Shown here one piece after another: positions 1-12,500 of a stretch of 64,000 nt of DNA. The stretch lies in assembly GCF_000524195.1 (NCBI RefSeq), contig NW_020170437.1, positions 71,525-135,524 on the forward strand, written 5' to 3'. This DNA is from Echinococcus granulosus. Its lineage: Eukaryota; Platyhelminthes; Cestoda; Cyclophyllidea; Taeniidae. The notes under the pieces are model-generated. The model ran no database searches. It was not told where the DNA came from and worked only from the letters and a program-made list of their open reading frames with translations. Positions within the stretch are counted from its first letter, which is position 1. Each line of letters opens with the position of its first letter. The position numbers were made by a program, and so were the translations under genes.

Positions 1-429
1 TTTTACTCATGCATAAACCATCTTTTTTGTAAACCAGAGAGAGCCCAATTGTGCTATATTTGATCAATTTTGAGATCCGTGGTTATTTTATCAATAAAAC
101 TACCAAAATGTATTTTCTTTTTTCCTGTAAGACCTTTTGGATTATTCCTGGATTGAGGATAATTTCCTACGAATGTGCCACCTCTTTCCTTACTTTGAAT
201 AGCGTTTTACCATTGCTTTTGCCCTTTTCAATCAGAGATGACTTAACGATTGTCCACTAATCTATCGCAAATAAATGTGTTTCCACAAAATTAATGAATT
301 GTGATTTCGGACTTGTGCATTAAATGAAGGTAAAAGTGAGGTAAGGTAATTTGGAAAAACATACGAATGGACCCCACCTATGTTTGAATTGTCGGTAAAG
401 CGGGAGGAAATATCATAAAAAAGCGTGGA

Positions 430-620
430 CTTACAGAACAGCAAATATCGGCCCATTGCTCTCAGTCAGTCCTGTCCCCGGGGTTTTAGCAAGTCGTTCG
501 CAGAGCTTCGTCAGTGAAATAATCCCCGTGGGACCTCATCCTACAGCCAAAAGGCAATGCAATGGCAGCTGTCGACCAAGTCCTGATCGACGGCATCATA
601 AGCAAAATGCAAAGGTGCAC
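430..620. other. Coding-like island, strand undecided
   Basis: GC-rich for this window and open on both strands. Minus strand: a piece reading GPTGIISLTKLCERLAK and TGLTESNGPIFAVL with a GTAAGT donor. Plus strand: from ATG 562, AAVDQVLIDGIISKMQ with an AAAG then GTGCAC donor. I cannot choose, and I recognise neither. Confidence 0.3.
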
Positions 621-1600
621 AATTATACTAAAGCATTTAAAATGTCTAAAAGTGGTGTGTTTTAAAGTCAAAATACTCCTCTCGTTAGCACTAGAATAAA
701 AGCGGTCCCTGACACCAAATCCAGTAGAAATCCGTAATACATTCATTTTTTTCACCTTTGATAAACGCCTTTTTATCCTTAAAACAATAATCTTAATAAT
801 TGTTCCGAAATTTTTTTACAGAACAGATATTGCAAATGTTTCCGGCTCAGTAAAAATTAACATTAGAATGCTAAGCGGTCATGAAAGTGTATTTTAAGGC
901 GACAGCGAATAAAATCAGGAGGTCTCGGTTGAAATGCAGGAGTCCGAGAGGTGAAGAAATCGAGTTGTGCGCCTTAGCAATGATTTTCACCGTAGAACAT
1001 ACCTGACCTTATTCACTTCCGACAATTTGAGAATGTGGTCAAAATAATGCGTAAAGGGCCAACAAAGACGTGACCTTCAATGCCCTCCGAAAAGGTGACA
1101 CACGATTCAAATCCCCAAGTTGCAATCCAATCCAAACCATCTTTAAGCATTTTGGTGTGAGATATAAAAGCCAAAAATTAATTTGTAGGTACTGGGATTC
1201 ACGAAATTATTAACGCATAATTTTTTCGCCCTTAACATGCTGCTATACACGGAAAAGGGAAGTTATGGCAATTATAACTCCAAATTTTGCACGAATAGCA
1301 TTTTTTAATGGCTTCTCCATGAATGGTCCGATAGGCACGGTTTTGAACGCACCCAATTCTTTTAACAAAACAGCATTCCACGACGCCCGCTTTTCTTACG
1401 CTAACATTTTCGCTTTAGTCTGCTATTTTAGGCTAACTGAAGATATAGGGAAAGTGTAAAAATTGACCAAATCATGCACGGAAGATTGGAAAACAGGGTT
1501 TATCATTGTGATCATTATGGCTGTAGATTTCACTAAAGTAGACCATGTAGATACAAATGAATGGAGTCAGCTGCTGTTACTACTACCTCCATGATTTCTG
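621..1600. other. AT-rich stretch, no supported gene
   Basis: Only short frames; a minus-strand piece around 1030-1150 (GLDWIATWGFESCV) is open but has no supporting splice sites that I could place. Confidence 0.4.
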
Positions 1601-1949
1601 ACGAATTCAACCCCCCGGTGTTGTGCTCATAGTGCCTGCCGGATTCACAAGCGGAAAAAAGGAAGCATCTGGGGCACCCGGGCTACCTTAAACGAAAAAT
1701 TCACTAGCAGTTGGGTAAGAAGATAACAGTTTTCCTTTTCTCATACCTTGAGTTAAAAAAGCGATGTGACTTGATTGGATTAACTGAGGCAATACCCATC
1801 ACCCGAGAATTGTATAATTACACATTATTTGGTAAAAATATAAAACTGTATAAATATAGATTCATTTTGAATGGGATAACAAACTCATTTGGTTATCATT
1901 TTGCACAGCATTTTTTTTCTCGGGATTACTATAATTGAAGCTTTTTTAG

Positions 1950-2075
1950 ACTGAAGTGAAATTCTGTTTGGTTTTGGAATGGATTTGGGAGCCACCAAGG
2001 CTGCATGCACTTCATGTGGCTGGTGTCAGCAGCACTCTCTTTACCCCCAAAGGTTTCAAACGCATTGTCCAACAG
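1950..2075 (+). CDS. Candidate internal exon of an unidentified gene
   Basis: A strong acceptor (CTTTTTTAG) and donor (CAACAG then GTACGG) bound 42 codons in phase 0/0, reading TEVKFCLVLEWIWEPPR and later STLFTPKGFKRIVQQ. An upstream piece ending at 1714 (KGSIWGTRATLNEKF, donor GTAAGA) has matching phase 0. A downstream acceptor at 2133 (GCTACAG) would add a short tail and stop. The other two frames of this stretch are open too, so the call depends on the splice sites. Family unknown. Confidence 0.33.
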
Positions 2076-2914
2076 GTACGGGGTTTACTCAAAAACGAGT
2101 AGAAAGCCGTCTTTTTCTGAACGGTGCTACAGGGCTTTCGAATTCCTACAAAATTATAACCTTTCAAAAGCTGTACATAAGCACACAAGCCTTATAAAGT
2201 GTCCTAGTATCTTTTTTAGTTGAATAGGATGTTATTAGTATTTACACCATTAAATATGCTACACATAAGGGGTTCTGTTGGAGTAGCTAAAATTGCAGCA
2301 AAAGTCATCGAGGTTACGTTCCTATCAGCCAAGGAAGGTTAAATCAAAAGAGGTCCTCCAAGTCTTATTTTGGCATTTATGGGTCTTTAAAGGAAATAGA
2401 AGAATAATTACCTATAAAAACAGCCAATGTTTTAGTTTATTACATTTGTTGGAAAGATAAAACAGTTAGTTCTGATGGCATTTTTTTTGCCTCTCTCTAT
2501 TCACATCTGTTCAAAAAGAGTTGATCCACCTGGCTAGCACCAATAAAAATATTTTTTTCGAAGGCCTACCAACTTTTAAGTAGGCTACAGTTAGTTGTAG
2601 GGTCGAATAAACGCTTAATTTTTCGACACTTTCATTACAGACTACCCTAGGTGTTATCAAAAATACCATTTTTAGGTGCTTGTCTTCAAAAAATAGAACA
2701 AATAGTTAGTTGACAGGGAGGCATTCTATATACTGAATCTTAAAATTGGTAAGAATAAATCACATCTTGTTCAGTCCCTTAAAATGACTCTGTACCTCCA
2801 TAAGACATGTCTGTATTAGAGTGTACAGTCGCTTTGTCGATTAGGTGATTCATTATCTTGCCAATTTTTCTATTCAAATGAAATGCATAAACAAAATTGC
2901 AACGAGCGTCACAT

Positions 2915-2990
2915 TCTAAGGTCCGACTCCCAGGGATGCCGTTACTTGTGTCCGCGAAAGTCCTGTGCCTTCCTTCGCCTTCAGAGCTGA
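2915..2990 (+). repeat. Possible degenerate A-unit copy
   Basis: CCTGTGCCTTCCTTCGCCTTCAG resembles the TGTCTTCTTTCATCTTCAG part of the A unit; little else aligns. Confidence 0.3.
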
Positions 2991-4677
2991 TCATGTTAAC
3001 TCCACCAGACCGTATAAAAATCATTTTAATTTGCATTTTGAATTATGCTTCAAATACAGAAAAGCAGTGCTCGCATTTACAGTGATAACTTAATACCACT
3101 CAATTCTGCTTTACCTTCAAGCCGTATGCCCGTATGTCTTCCCAAAGACCAAAAGCTAGTTTAAAAAGAACAAAAATATCCAAAATTTCGTTTGGTATGA
3201 AAAACAGTGTCACAAATCGAACTCTTTGCTGGAAAAGGCACTCTGTTACCTTACGGAAGAGCAGACTGGAGCTTCTCTTTTAAAAGGTATGGGCAAATTA
3301 TTTATACCTTAATTGGTCATATTTGTCTGATTCACTTGCTTACCTAGAAACCCTGTCACTCGAAGTGGAAGGAGCTGACGCTGGTTGGGTCGAAATGTTT
3401 GCGTTCTGACTCATATAACTTTGAATGGGAGAAGAGAGTCGTTGAAGCTCAACTTTTGTTTAAAGCATGGACCATCTCAGGAAGCGAGATTTCGCTTAAC
3501 CATAACCTTGATATTTTGTGCATTTAGAGGTATCAGCGGTGATTGCCGCTGGGATGGTCTGGGGGAGTTTAGTTAGAAAATCAGAAATTCGAACAAATTA
3601 ACTTAATGCCTCCAAGTTTTACTAATTGTCTGTTTGAGGTCGAATTCCAAAATCCCGCATCAATGTATTATTGCCAAAAACCCAATTTTTTCAGACTTTT
3701 CAACTTTTATATGGTTTCTAAAAAATACTGGGAAATAATCGAAGAGGCAGAAAAAGGCTCAACTTCACTGGTCTTGGTAAAGTTGTAAAATGTCAATTGT
3801 TTGTTTAGCTCCCGGTTTTGCTAGCAGGCCACTTAGGGACTTCGCTAATGCACCATTATTTTTATTATCAATATTTTATTGTTGGAAAATAGACACCAAA
3901 GAGAAGCAGTAGACGCGCATAAGGTATGGCTATAATCACCTTTGGTAATGTGGAATCATGCTAGACAACTAAGAGATTTGGGCTTATCCGATCCCCTACC
4001 TTCTTAGTTGTTAAAATGAAACATTGGGGAACAATACCTACGAGCAACTATTGTTAAAATCGTGATAACTTTTTTTGCATTTTCAATTCACTTAATGGGT
4101 TTTAGCGATCCAACTTACCGAAATGTTTTCCATTTAAGTTTATCCTGAAAAGTCAAATTGAGTGGGTTCTACATACCCAGGCTCGATTTATTTATCACCT
4201 ACTTCTTTTTTGCTCATTTCAGCAACTCTTTTTTATACCTGATGGGATTTAGTTAAGCCTTATTCTTAATGAACACAATTTTGGGGGATCAAATCACTAA
4301 TCCTTGCAATTACCACATTTAAGCAGTTTATGGCTTTCGATTGGCAGTAAGTAGGCCTTGCCAATTGGCCGCCACACTTTGCCCATCTACTTGCCACGGT
4401 TTGCATTAAATTTTTTTATCAAACACATAAAAAAGCACTAATAGCCTCATGATTATTATGAAAACGGCTTGGAGTCTGGACTTTAACGCCTTTTCATGTG
4501 CTTCTGACTCCCCAAAGAAAGATTTAAAAAATACTTCAAAATCAGCAGTCCCTTAAAGAGATCATTCTGACAAGTTAACCTGCAACGCTTTAATAGCTTG
4601 TTCAACTCTCATTTTTTCTAACGGCCCTCTTAGGCCTGTTCCAGCGTATGTTCACCGAACAACTTGGCATCCGCATC

Positions 4678-4778
4678 ATGCCAGAGACCCCAGGCCCTAT
4701 TGTATACTGAATGTATATACTCTACCCTAGTATTATGCCTTCATTCGTCTTTGGGGAAGGCTCGAGACTCTACATAAA
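4678..4778 (+). repeat. Degenerate A-unit copy
   Basis: Recognisable by order of motifs: CCCCAGGCCCTATTGTATAC, TATTATGCCTTCATTCGTCT, then AAGGCTCGAGACTCTACA. Clearly more diverged. Confidence 0.45.
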
Positions 4779-5936
4779 CTACCTAATAAATTATTTTAAC
4801 ACCAGCATCAATTTACGTGCATAAAAACATGCACGTAAAAGAGACGCTGTTACCAGAATGAAAAATTGGATGAAGCTCTTCCTCTTTCACTTATTTATCC
4901 TCCCTGTTGTACAAAATGAAATGAAGTCGCTCCCATTACCTATGCTAGTTAAGTGGAGATGCTCTGGATTAAAGTAGAGGTGTAAGCGGATGGTATATTT
5001 TAATTACGTCATCCGCTGAGGTGTTCTGTGCACATACAACCTTCACTATCTACTCCTGTAAACCTCAATTCGGTGCAAGGTTAAATAAAATTGTAAATTT
5101 AAGTATGCAATATTTAGATATGTATGTACCTGTCCCATAAATTGACTAAGCCGTTTAGACATAATTAATGGGATTTTTGGATTCCTTTCACCAGAGCAAG
5201 TATTGCAATAGATTGTGTGGGCTTATGAAGTCATAAGCAGAAATATGCTTCGAGATGTCTTTCATTCTCCCAGTATATTCACATATTTGTGTGAAAACTC
5301 CGGATAAGTAATCTAATTTCTGTAACACGGATTGTTTACTTCCGTTGCAAGGAAAGAGGGAAAAAGTTTTAACACCCGTCCTTTACTGGCCTATGGTGTT
5401 CTCCTGCAGCAATTCTCCAACCAGCGTCCTCATTGTGTTTCTTCACGGTCCAGCTTCCACTTATTCATGCGTTTCAAAATTCACTCAAGATGCAATTAGT
5501 GGGACAAACTTTTTCCTGCCTAAAATAGCAATCCAAGGGTGCTTTTAGTCACGTTAAGGAAGCAAATCTACGCAGCAATTTTGCCACTTTTGACACAAGC
5601 GTGTTGGGATGGATATTACTTTGCCTTCATCATAGCAGCATCTCAATGGGTCTCTTATTTCCACCATTAAGATTTCAGTTTGACAATTCTTTTGGTACAT
5701 ATACTTCATTGGTATTAATAGTAAGGCCTCGTCTGTTTCTGCTTTTTTAATTAGAGCTAAATTCCACCTTAATCTATTTTCAGTGTTTGGAATGAAATTC
5801 TGATTTTGCATACGTCCTTCCTTCCCTACGTAAGCTTGTCCAGATTAACTCAATCTCCCTATGTGAGCATATAGAGGTCAAAATGTACCCTAACCTTTTT
5901 ATTGCATCCATTTTTTTGTTCAACTCTCGATTTCGG

Positions 5937-6580
5937 TAACGGGCTGCTGAATGGTCTACTATTGTGACTTCGTCGGGTGGCCTAACCCCCTAGGCCACTT
6001 TGGTAGCCCCAAGCCCCATTGTAAGTCGACAGTACGTATTCTGCCATAGCATTATGTCTTCTTTCATCTTCAGAAAAGTTTCAAGGCACTGCATTTATGG
6101 CATCAGGAAGTAATTATGTTCTTAAAAGACATTTATACTGATTTTTCACTGCTGAATGATAGGCCTCATCTTGAAGGAAGAAGGGCATATGCTGCGGATG
6201 GGCGAATCTGTGACGATTTCCAATAGAAGAGCTGCAAATGTCATTTACCTTAGGTAACTGCCCCAGTTCAGAGGTCCGCAAGAAAGTTATTAACAAAGGA
6301 AGTGACATCAGCCTTATATATGTAAAAAATTTTATCACAGAGCTGTCTGCGGCACGTGTGTATGAAGATGTCGATGTAGTGGACACGCGACACCACCACC
6401 TCTCTACTAGCTGGATTGAACCCAGATAGATATGGCTAAGCAGCACTGGAGTGAAAACGAAGTGACTAGTAGAAATAGACGGTCTGGCCCTCAGGCTCTA
6501 AGTTCTACTGTATGCCGACAATAAATATTCTACTTCTTCTTCTTCCGTCTTCAGGAAAGTCTTAAAACGCTACACATTCT
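5937..6580 (-). repeat. Diverged interspersed repeat, arm 1 of an inverted pair
   Basis: Its reverse complement aligns by eye with 8333-8780. Shared landmarks are TATCTGGGTTCAATCCAGCT at about 6420 (TATCTGGGCTCTATCCAGCT in the other arm), ACATCGACATC, GTTACCTAAGGTA and GAAGATGAAAGAAGACATA. It contains two copies of the shorter A unit (5937-6095 and 6482-6575) around a core. Diverged, with no intact ORF of its own. Confidence 0.6.
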
Positions 6581-7051
6581 TCTTAACACACTGAATTATA
6601 CAAATAAAAACAAATTTCTTCATTCATCTGTAATCATACCCAAAATCTAGGGGGGAAGTTAAACCCAATCAAAGACTACTTTTTCCTTTTTTTATTAAGT
6701 AGACAGAAGCTTTCACATCTGTGCGACCAATAACCCTTAAGTAGCACATTCGCACTTTGTAATCAAAGTTACTTGAGTTTCACAACACCAACAACTGTCA
6801 ATCCCTTAACAATAAATGAGTGTTTAAAGTTAGTTTTGTGGTAAATATTGAATATTTGGCTTAACTTGAGTGAAAATAGTTCAGTAAAGTTCCACTTCTT
6901 AGTGGGGGCAGTTCTGAAGACTCGCCAGACGGAAGGGCGCTCTGCAATCGATTCGAGGCGTTTGAATCATGACGCTTGTCCTCCACTTTTCCCACTCATC
7001 CGACACTATCCCCTAACCCCATGTAACATCATATGAAGGAAGAGATTACTA

Positions 7052-7432
7052 ATGAATCCAAACATTAATCTCATTGAGCAATTCAAAACTCACCATTCTC
7101 GTTCACGTTCCGCTTTCCCTATTCCACAGAAGCCGTCAATGATGAAGAGGGAAATCTGTGAACGCGGCCATTCTATTGATGGTATAGGGAAAAAGATGGG
7201 TTTTATCGAACCAGAAGGTGTTATCGTCAGTGGTAAGGAGTCCGGGCAGGAAGATACGGAGTTTAAAGGTAATCAGAAGATGTCGTTAACTGACATGTTG
7301 AACTCCGATATCAGTGTGACTGAGATGAAAAAATTTCAGCGAAACGTTATCTATGCTCTTAATCGACTCATGAAAGAAGCAGAAATGGAAAATGACAAGA
7401 ATTTCCACCGACAAAATAGCCTTCCTGTGTAA
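7052..7432 (+). CDS. Hypothetical 126-aa ORF, possibly a terminal exon
   Basis: Open frame from ATG to TAA. The product is charged and hydrophilic, with no membrane segment: SSR-like basic start (HHSRSRSAF), then KREICERGHSIDG, GFIEPEGVIVSGKESG, and a helical C-terminal part NVIYALNRLMKEAEMEND. A pyrimidine-rich stretch ending in TTCCACAG at 7131 is a good acceptor, so coding may really start at 7132 (KPSMMKRE) as the last exon of a spliced gene. No family recognised. It sits between two inverted repeat arms (5937-6580 and 7772-8780). Confidence 0.4.
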   Translation: MNPNINLIEQFKTHHSRSRSAFPIPQKPSMMKREICERGHSIDGIGKKMGFIEPEGVIVSGKESGQEDTEFKGNQKMSLTDMLNSDISVTEMKKFQRNVIYALNRLMKEAEMENDKNFHRQNSLPV

Positions 7433-7771
7433 TAGAGAGGCTAACATAACTGTTCTAGTGGAATTCACCTGTAATATATGTATTTAAATGATCACATAGG
7501 AAATAAATTTGATGATGCTTAAACGCTAGTTGCTTCCCTTTATTGCATTTACCAGCCCCCTGTCTGGAAACTCATTTGTATGTATTTTTATATACTTCCT
7601 ACTTATAAATGCTAATGGAATTTTCGTGCAGAATTACATCAATCGAATCTTTTCATGGTTTTGCTTCTCAGTCGTATCTGCACCAATCGTGCGTTTACCG
7701 TTCCCGTGAAGCAATGGGAAAATATGCTAATGTAGTATTGTCTTGTTTCATACATTGTGGCAGTTTCTCTA

Positions 7772-7880
7772 GTACCTTGATACTTGCCTGAAGATGAAAG
7801 AAGACATAGTACTCGGGCGGAATACGTATTATCGAACAACAGCAGGGAATGGGGCTACCGGAATGGCCCAGATGCCAGGT
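7772..7880 (-). repeat. A-unit copy, reverse orientation
   Basis: Contains GAAGATGAAAGAAGACATAG, GGAATACGTATTATCGAAC and GGGGCTACCGGAATGGCC. The reverse complement matches the copy at 5990-6090 almost throughout. Confidence 0.6.
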
Positions 7881-8332
7881 CCCCAGGCGGAGATAAAACG
7901 GCGATGGTCTCAGTGGACCGTTGCCAAACTCGAGAATTATACAATAAATTGAAGTACTTTATAGCCTTTCTCTCTCTTTGAGTGTCATCTCTGGTGCTCT
8001 TTTGAGTTAACCTCTAGCGTCGACCCTCACAACGTAAGAACAACAACCATAAGCCAAAGCCGGTGTCCATAAGATCGTTGTATAACGGAGGAGGTGCACT
8101 ACTGAAACGTCACTGGTCCCTCTTGGCAACTCTACTGGATCTAGGGAGTCACTTTATATGGAAACTGTATTGGTGGATGAGGAAATATGCTGGTAATCAC
8201 TCTCTTCCCTTGCTAGCTGTAGGAACACCTGGTTAAAACGAAAGTCATAAAAAGGAACCGGGTTTGACATAATTTTACATAATTAAAGTTTTACATTTAC
8301 TTCTCCTTGCTATTATTTTTCCACTTCAGAGC

Positions 8333-8780
8333 TGGCCAGCCATTACCTATCTGGGCTCTATCCAGCTAGTAAGGAAGTGGAGGTATCATGTGCCTACACA
8401 TCGACATCCTCATACAGGTGCGATCGACAGCTCCGTAACTGGCTTTTCTATATGGTATAAGGCTATTATCGCTTCAGTTGTGAGTAGTTTTTCTGCAAGC
8501 CAAGGGGCTGGGGTGGTTGCCTAAGGTAGCTGCTATTTTTAGACCTTCTGCTTGAAGTCTTCACATATTCTCTCACCCAGAGCATGTAAACTTTTTCCGT
8601 CACGCTAGGGTTTCTCACCCAGCAGTAGAAATAAGGATATCTGGGTCGGATTCGCTTTTCGCTGTTACCATTGTATGGCTCCAAGGTTTACCTAGAGGTG
8701 GAAGAGGAAGTAATACTCAAGCTGAAAATGTACTATCGACGTACAGTAGTTATTGGGGTCCAAGGGCCACGCTGTACTAA
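8333..8780 (+). repeat. Diverged interspersed repeat, arm 2 of an inverted pair
   Basis: Inverted relative to 5937-6440, with the core (8333-8680) followed by an A unit in reverse orientation (about 8685-8775). The frames inside (for example the minus-strand frame ending at 8466) are probably repeat-derived. Confidence 0.55.
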
Positions 8781-9433
8781 AGCGGAGGATTAAATAAATG
8801 ATTAACGCATTGCTTGATTCTTATATCAAGCTTGATGGAAAGCCGGTCGATTTGCTCAAGTGCTCTGTTAACACTAAAAGACTTGGGTATATCTGCAGCT
8901 AGGAACTGGCCAGGCCCCGCACAATGGCAGGCAGTAGACTTGTTGTACTTGTTTGAAAACTTACGTAATTTTCACCTATTGTCCAAAGAGTTGCATAAAA
9001 TTTGGTCGCTTAGTTTAAGCACTAGCCTGTCAGTAATATTTAAATCTTATCTTCTAGCATTTCATACACATTATAAACCCCTCCATATCCAAAAGACTCG
9101 TCTAAACCTTTAAGTAGGAGATATGCAGCAGTTTTTCTGGAACAATTTCACTGCGCCTTCGATGAGTTAGATAATTCTGGTCCCAGATCACAGGCAGGTA
9201 GTTCTTTGGGTCATCCTAAGACATCCCTTTAAAGCAGCAAACGACTTAAAATTCGGCCTCCAATAATACATACATTCATTAGGGAATTTTGTTAATACCT
9301 CTTAATCCCTATTCGGTTGGACAATCAACAGGTGCTGCTGCCACATGGTTTATGCACAATTTATGGCATTTCTAGAGTTATTTACCTTACCTTTACATAC
9401 ATACGTAGTACTGTAACTATTATTTTAACTCCC

Positions 9434-9560
9434 AGTTGTGGTAACGGGCCAGGTCATGCTAATAAACCCCAAGACCTTTTGTGGGTCGACAATACATGTT
9501 CTGCCCAAGTGCTGTGTCTCCTTTCGACTTCAGGAAAGTCTCAAGACCATGCACATACTT
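9434..9560 (+). repeat. A-unit copy
   Basis: Contains GGTAACGGGCCAGGTCATG, GTGGGTCGACAATACATG and CGACTTCAGGAAAGTCTCAA, close to the copy at 5937-6095. The 81-codon frame over it is not treated as a gene. Confidence 0.6.
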
Positions 9561-12500
9561 AGACATTATCACCCTCTTTTGGTTATTATATTAACCCCAT
9601 TCTGATCTTATAAAAGAAAACCGTTATACTTACTTCCAGCAAGAAGGCTTCATTCACTCAAAAAAACTTATTTATGGTCCAGACGATTGCGGGCATCACA
9701 AATATGCATGAGCATCACCTGCGAATACGTTTTAATCCTCGAACTCCTGATTCCAGTCATTTTCGTACATTAAACTGAGTAGGTATTTCAAGTTTTAGTG
9801 AAACCTACTTTTCTTCTTTCAGTTTTATTCCAATTTGTGTCCCCAATTCCTTGTTGAAATCTCGTTCACTGGTAACCACAGATTGTGATGTTTTTAAACC
9901 ACTGGCAAGACACTTTGATAAATTATTTAAAATTTATTGCTAAACATTGCTTCTGCTGACACCGTCACAATCAGGGCTGACTCTCCCAATGTTCTATTTC
10001 AAAGGGCACTGATTTGTCCTGAAAAATTCACGTCTTCAAGTTACGCAATCCATTCTCAAATATGATCTAGCTCTAAAGGGCTAGAAAAGGCCGTATCTTG
10101 GCGACAGTCTGGACAGATTGATTTGTTCCCTATTGAAATATCTGTTTTCATTAATGCCAACAGTGGCATCACCACCACAAATTAGGGGAAATACGATACA
10201 ACAAAGGCATTTTAAAGCTCTGTTTTTCGAATCTTTAGGTATAGATATCATGGTCTTTCAGTGTGTACGTAGCTTTCTTTTAATGTGGCATCTCACTTAT
10301 TTGGGTGTAAAATATCGACATACATGGAATTTTCATCTAAAATGAGGAATTTGAGTTCGAGGAGTAGAATTTTTTTGCAAGCTTTGGAGATATGTTTTTA
10401 ATAAGGCAAGGGGTAATTTAGTGAGACTAAACTTCGTCGTTTTAACAATGCTCGAATTCGTTTTTTATCCCAAATTGTCTTTCTAAGCACAGCTACTTTA
10501 GGTCATTGGTGCGGCATTTCTTTGATAAGTAGATAGTTTGTGACTACCTGCAATCCGGCAAATATATCTGCTACTTCGCCAATAAATTTGTATTATATAT
10601 ACATATTTATATTTATATATTTTTCTTGCACGCAGGCGTAGCTGGCTTTTAACTTATCATTCGATTGTTATGTTTGCAAACGTTGCTTACAAAAAATGCT
10701 GAAGTAGGGAGGACTAAATTGTATTTTGATTACATGAAATGTGATCGTTTCCGTCCTTCACCCACGTAGGTATACAGCCACACATTTTGACTAGTTCACA
10801 AGGGATCAAATGTCCTTTCAGTTTTGTCTCCATTAAGATGATTCGCACAACCAGGCAAGTGTGCAACCGCCTAAGGGTGAATCTTTGTTCCTCTTATTCT
10901 CTATGTAAATCAGCCTCCGCGTCGGTCCAGACATGTACGCACAGTCTGATGATGACATCACAACGAAAAGTGTTGTTTATTTGCTTACTCTAAATCAAGA
11001 ATTGTTTTCAAAAAATATTCTTAATGACGATTATTCTCAAATATACTTTTTATTGCGTGAAAGCATTTTCCTATTTTATCATTTCTCATCATTTCAAGCA
11101 TAATATTTTACGTCTTCTGGGGCGGTATTCCCTTAGGCAGACGTCATATTTCACGCTAGAATATTTTCACAGTAAACTAAATATTAAACCCTTTTTTAAA
11201 CGAAATAAATTTCATATGGATAACCAAGACATTCTGCAACGGAAACTCAGTAACGACATCTAGTTTTACTACATCAAGTTGCTACTTAGGTAATATTTAG
11301 TGGATTACTGTCGCTTGACAATAAGATGTTGATGCAGAACCATTGCGTTTGACAGATCAAGAAACTTAGATAAACGCATCTGGCGCACCAGATTTGGATA
11401 CATAGCTGAAGGCTGACATCCGATTATCAGATCGGGCATCTGCTAGATGTCAGCTGAAAGCTAAATTTGAGTGAAAGCGACTTCTTATTCAGTTCTGACC
11501 AAACACCAAATGTCTTATCTCCTAATTTGTGACAAGCACGACATGGCTAAAGACCACTTTAATCGAAAGGCCTTCTAGCTTCCCGTATACTGGGTTTAAC
11601 CATAAGAGGGAAGATGTTCGAATAAATTTGATCAAAATACAGTGATTTTCTAGACACTTTAAAGCTAAACCGATAATTTTATCTAAACAATGTCTTATTT
11701 ATAGGATAAGGTTTACTCGAGACGCTGAATGTTACAGCATTTTGCTAAATTTTTTCCCAAATCCTACACCTCGTTTTATGCGGGTTCACCTCCAAGGTTT
11801 GAATGCAACGTTTCCGAAATAACAACACATCAGCGTCAAAACCTCGCACCTACAAGGCGTGTGATTGGTACCCTGCCTTTTATTTAGTCGAAGTTTTCAT
11901 CTCGAAGACCACTTGTAGAGTTAGCTAGTCTATTTTACAAGCCTTTTTTGCCATTATGGATTATGATTGATATTTTACTCAACGTATAGTACAAATAACT
12001 GCTTTTCCGGTTGATGGTGTATGATTATAGGGGAAGTGGCTGGCTATTTTAATTGGACCAAAACACTCGGGTAATTATAACCTTACCCACAACTAATAAG
12101 CAGTTCGCTTGAGCTGTCATGAAAGATGCAGTTCAGTTGTCAAAACGTGAGTAAACCAATCGTGTTTATGGGTGTGGTTCCTGTTGGTTTGAAAACCAAC
12201 TCATCATTTTGCCATTTGCCTAATAAAATCCCACAGTTACGGATGCAATATATCAGAAGAAAGGTGTTTGAAAACTAAAGTAACTAAATCATACCTCGCT
12301 TGCCGAGACAACACCTTCTCAGCACTGTATCAGCAGCATTTACCTCATGTTTTGCCTGCAAGCATTCTCCGATACTGGCGACATTAAACTAAGGCGTTAA
12401 AAGTGGTATTTGAACTGGGGTTGATTTCAGCCAATGTCCGTCATTTCTTAAACGTAACAGTTTAGATTATTTCCATAGATTTCTATGGAAATTGCTTTTG

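Larger units (their letters stand above)
2224..5936. other. AT-rich intergenic DNA
   Basis: No recognisable gene. Holds two degenerate A-unit repeats (2915-2990, 4678-4778) and short chance frames. Confidence 0.5.

Noticed and set aside
6114..6446. 110-codon minus-strand ORF
   Set aside because: Lies in repeat arm 1; the matching stretch in arm 2 does not keep the frame.
9317..9562. 81-codon plus-strand ORF
   Set aside because: Most of it is the A-unit repeat.
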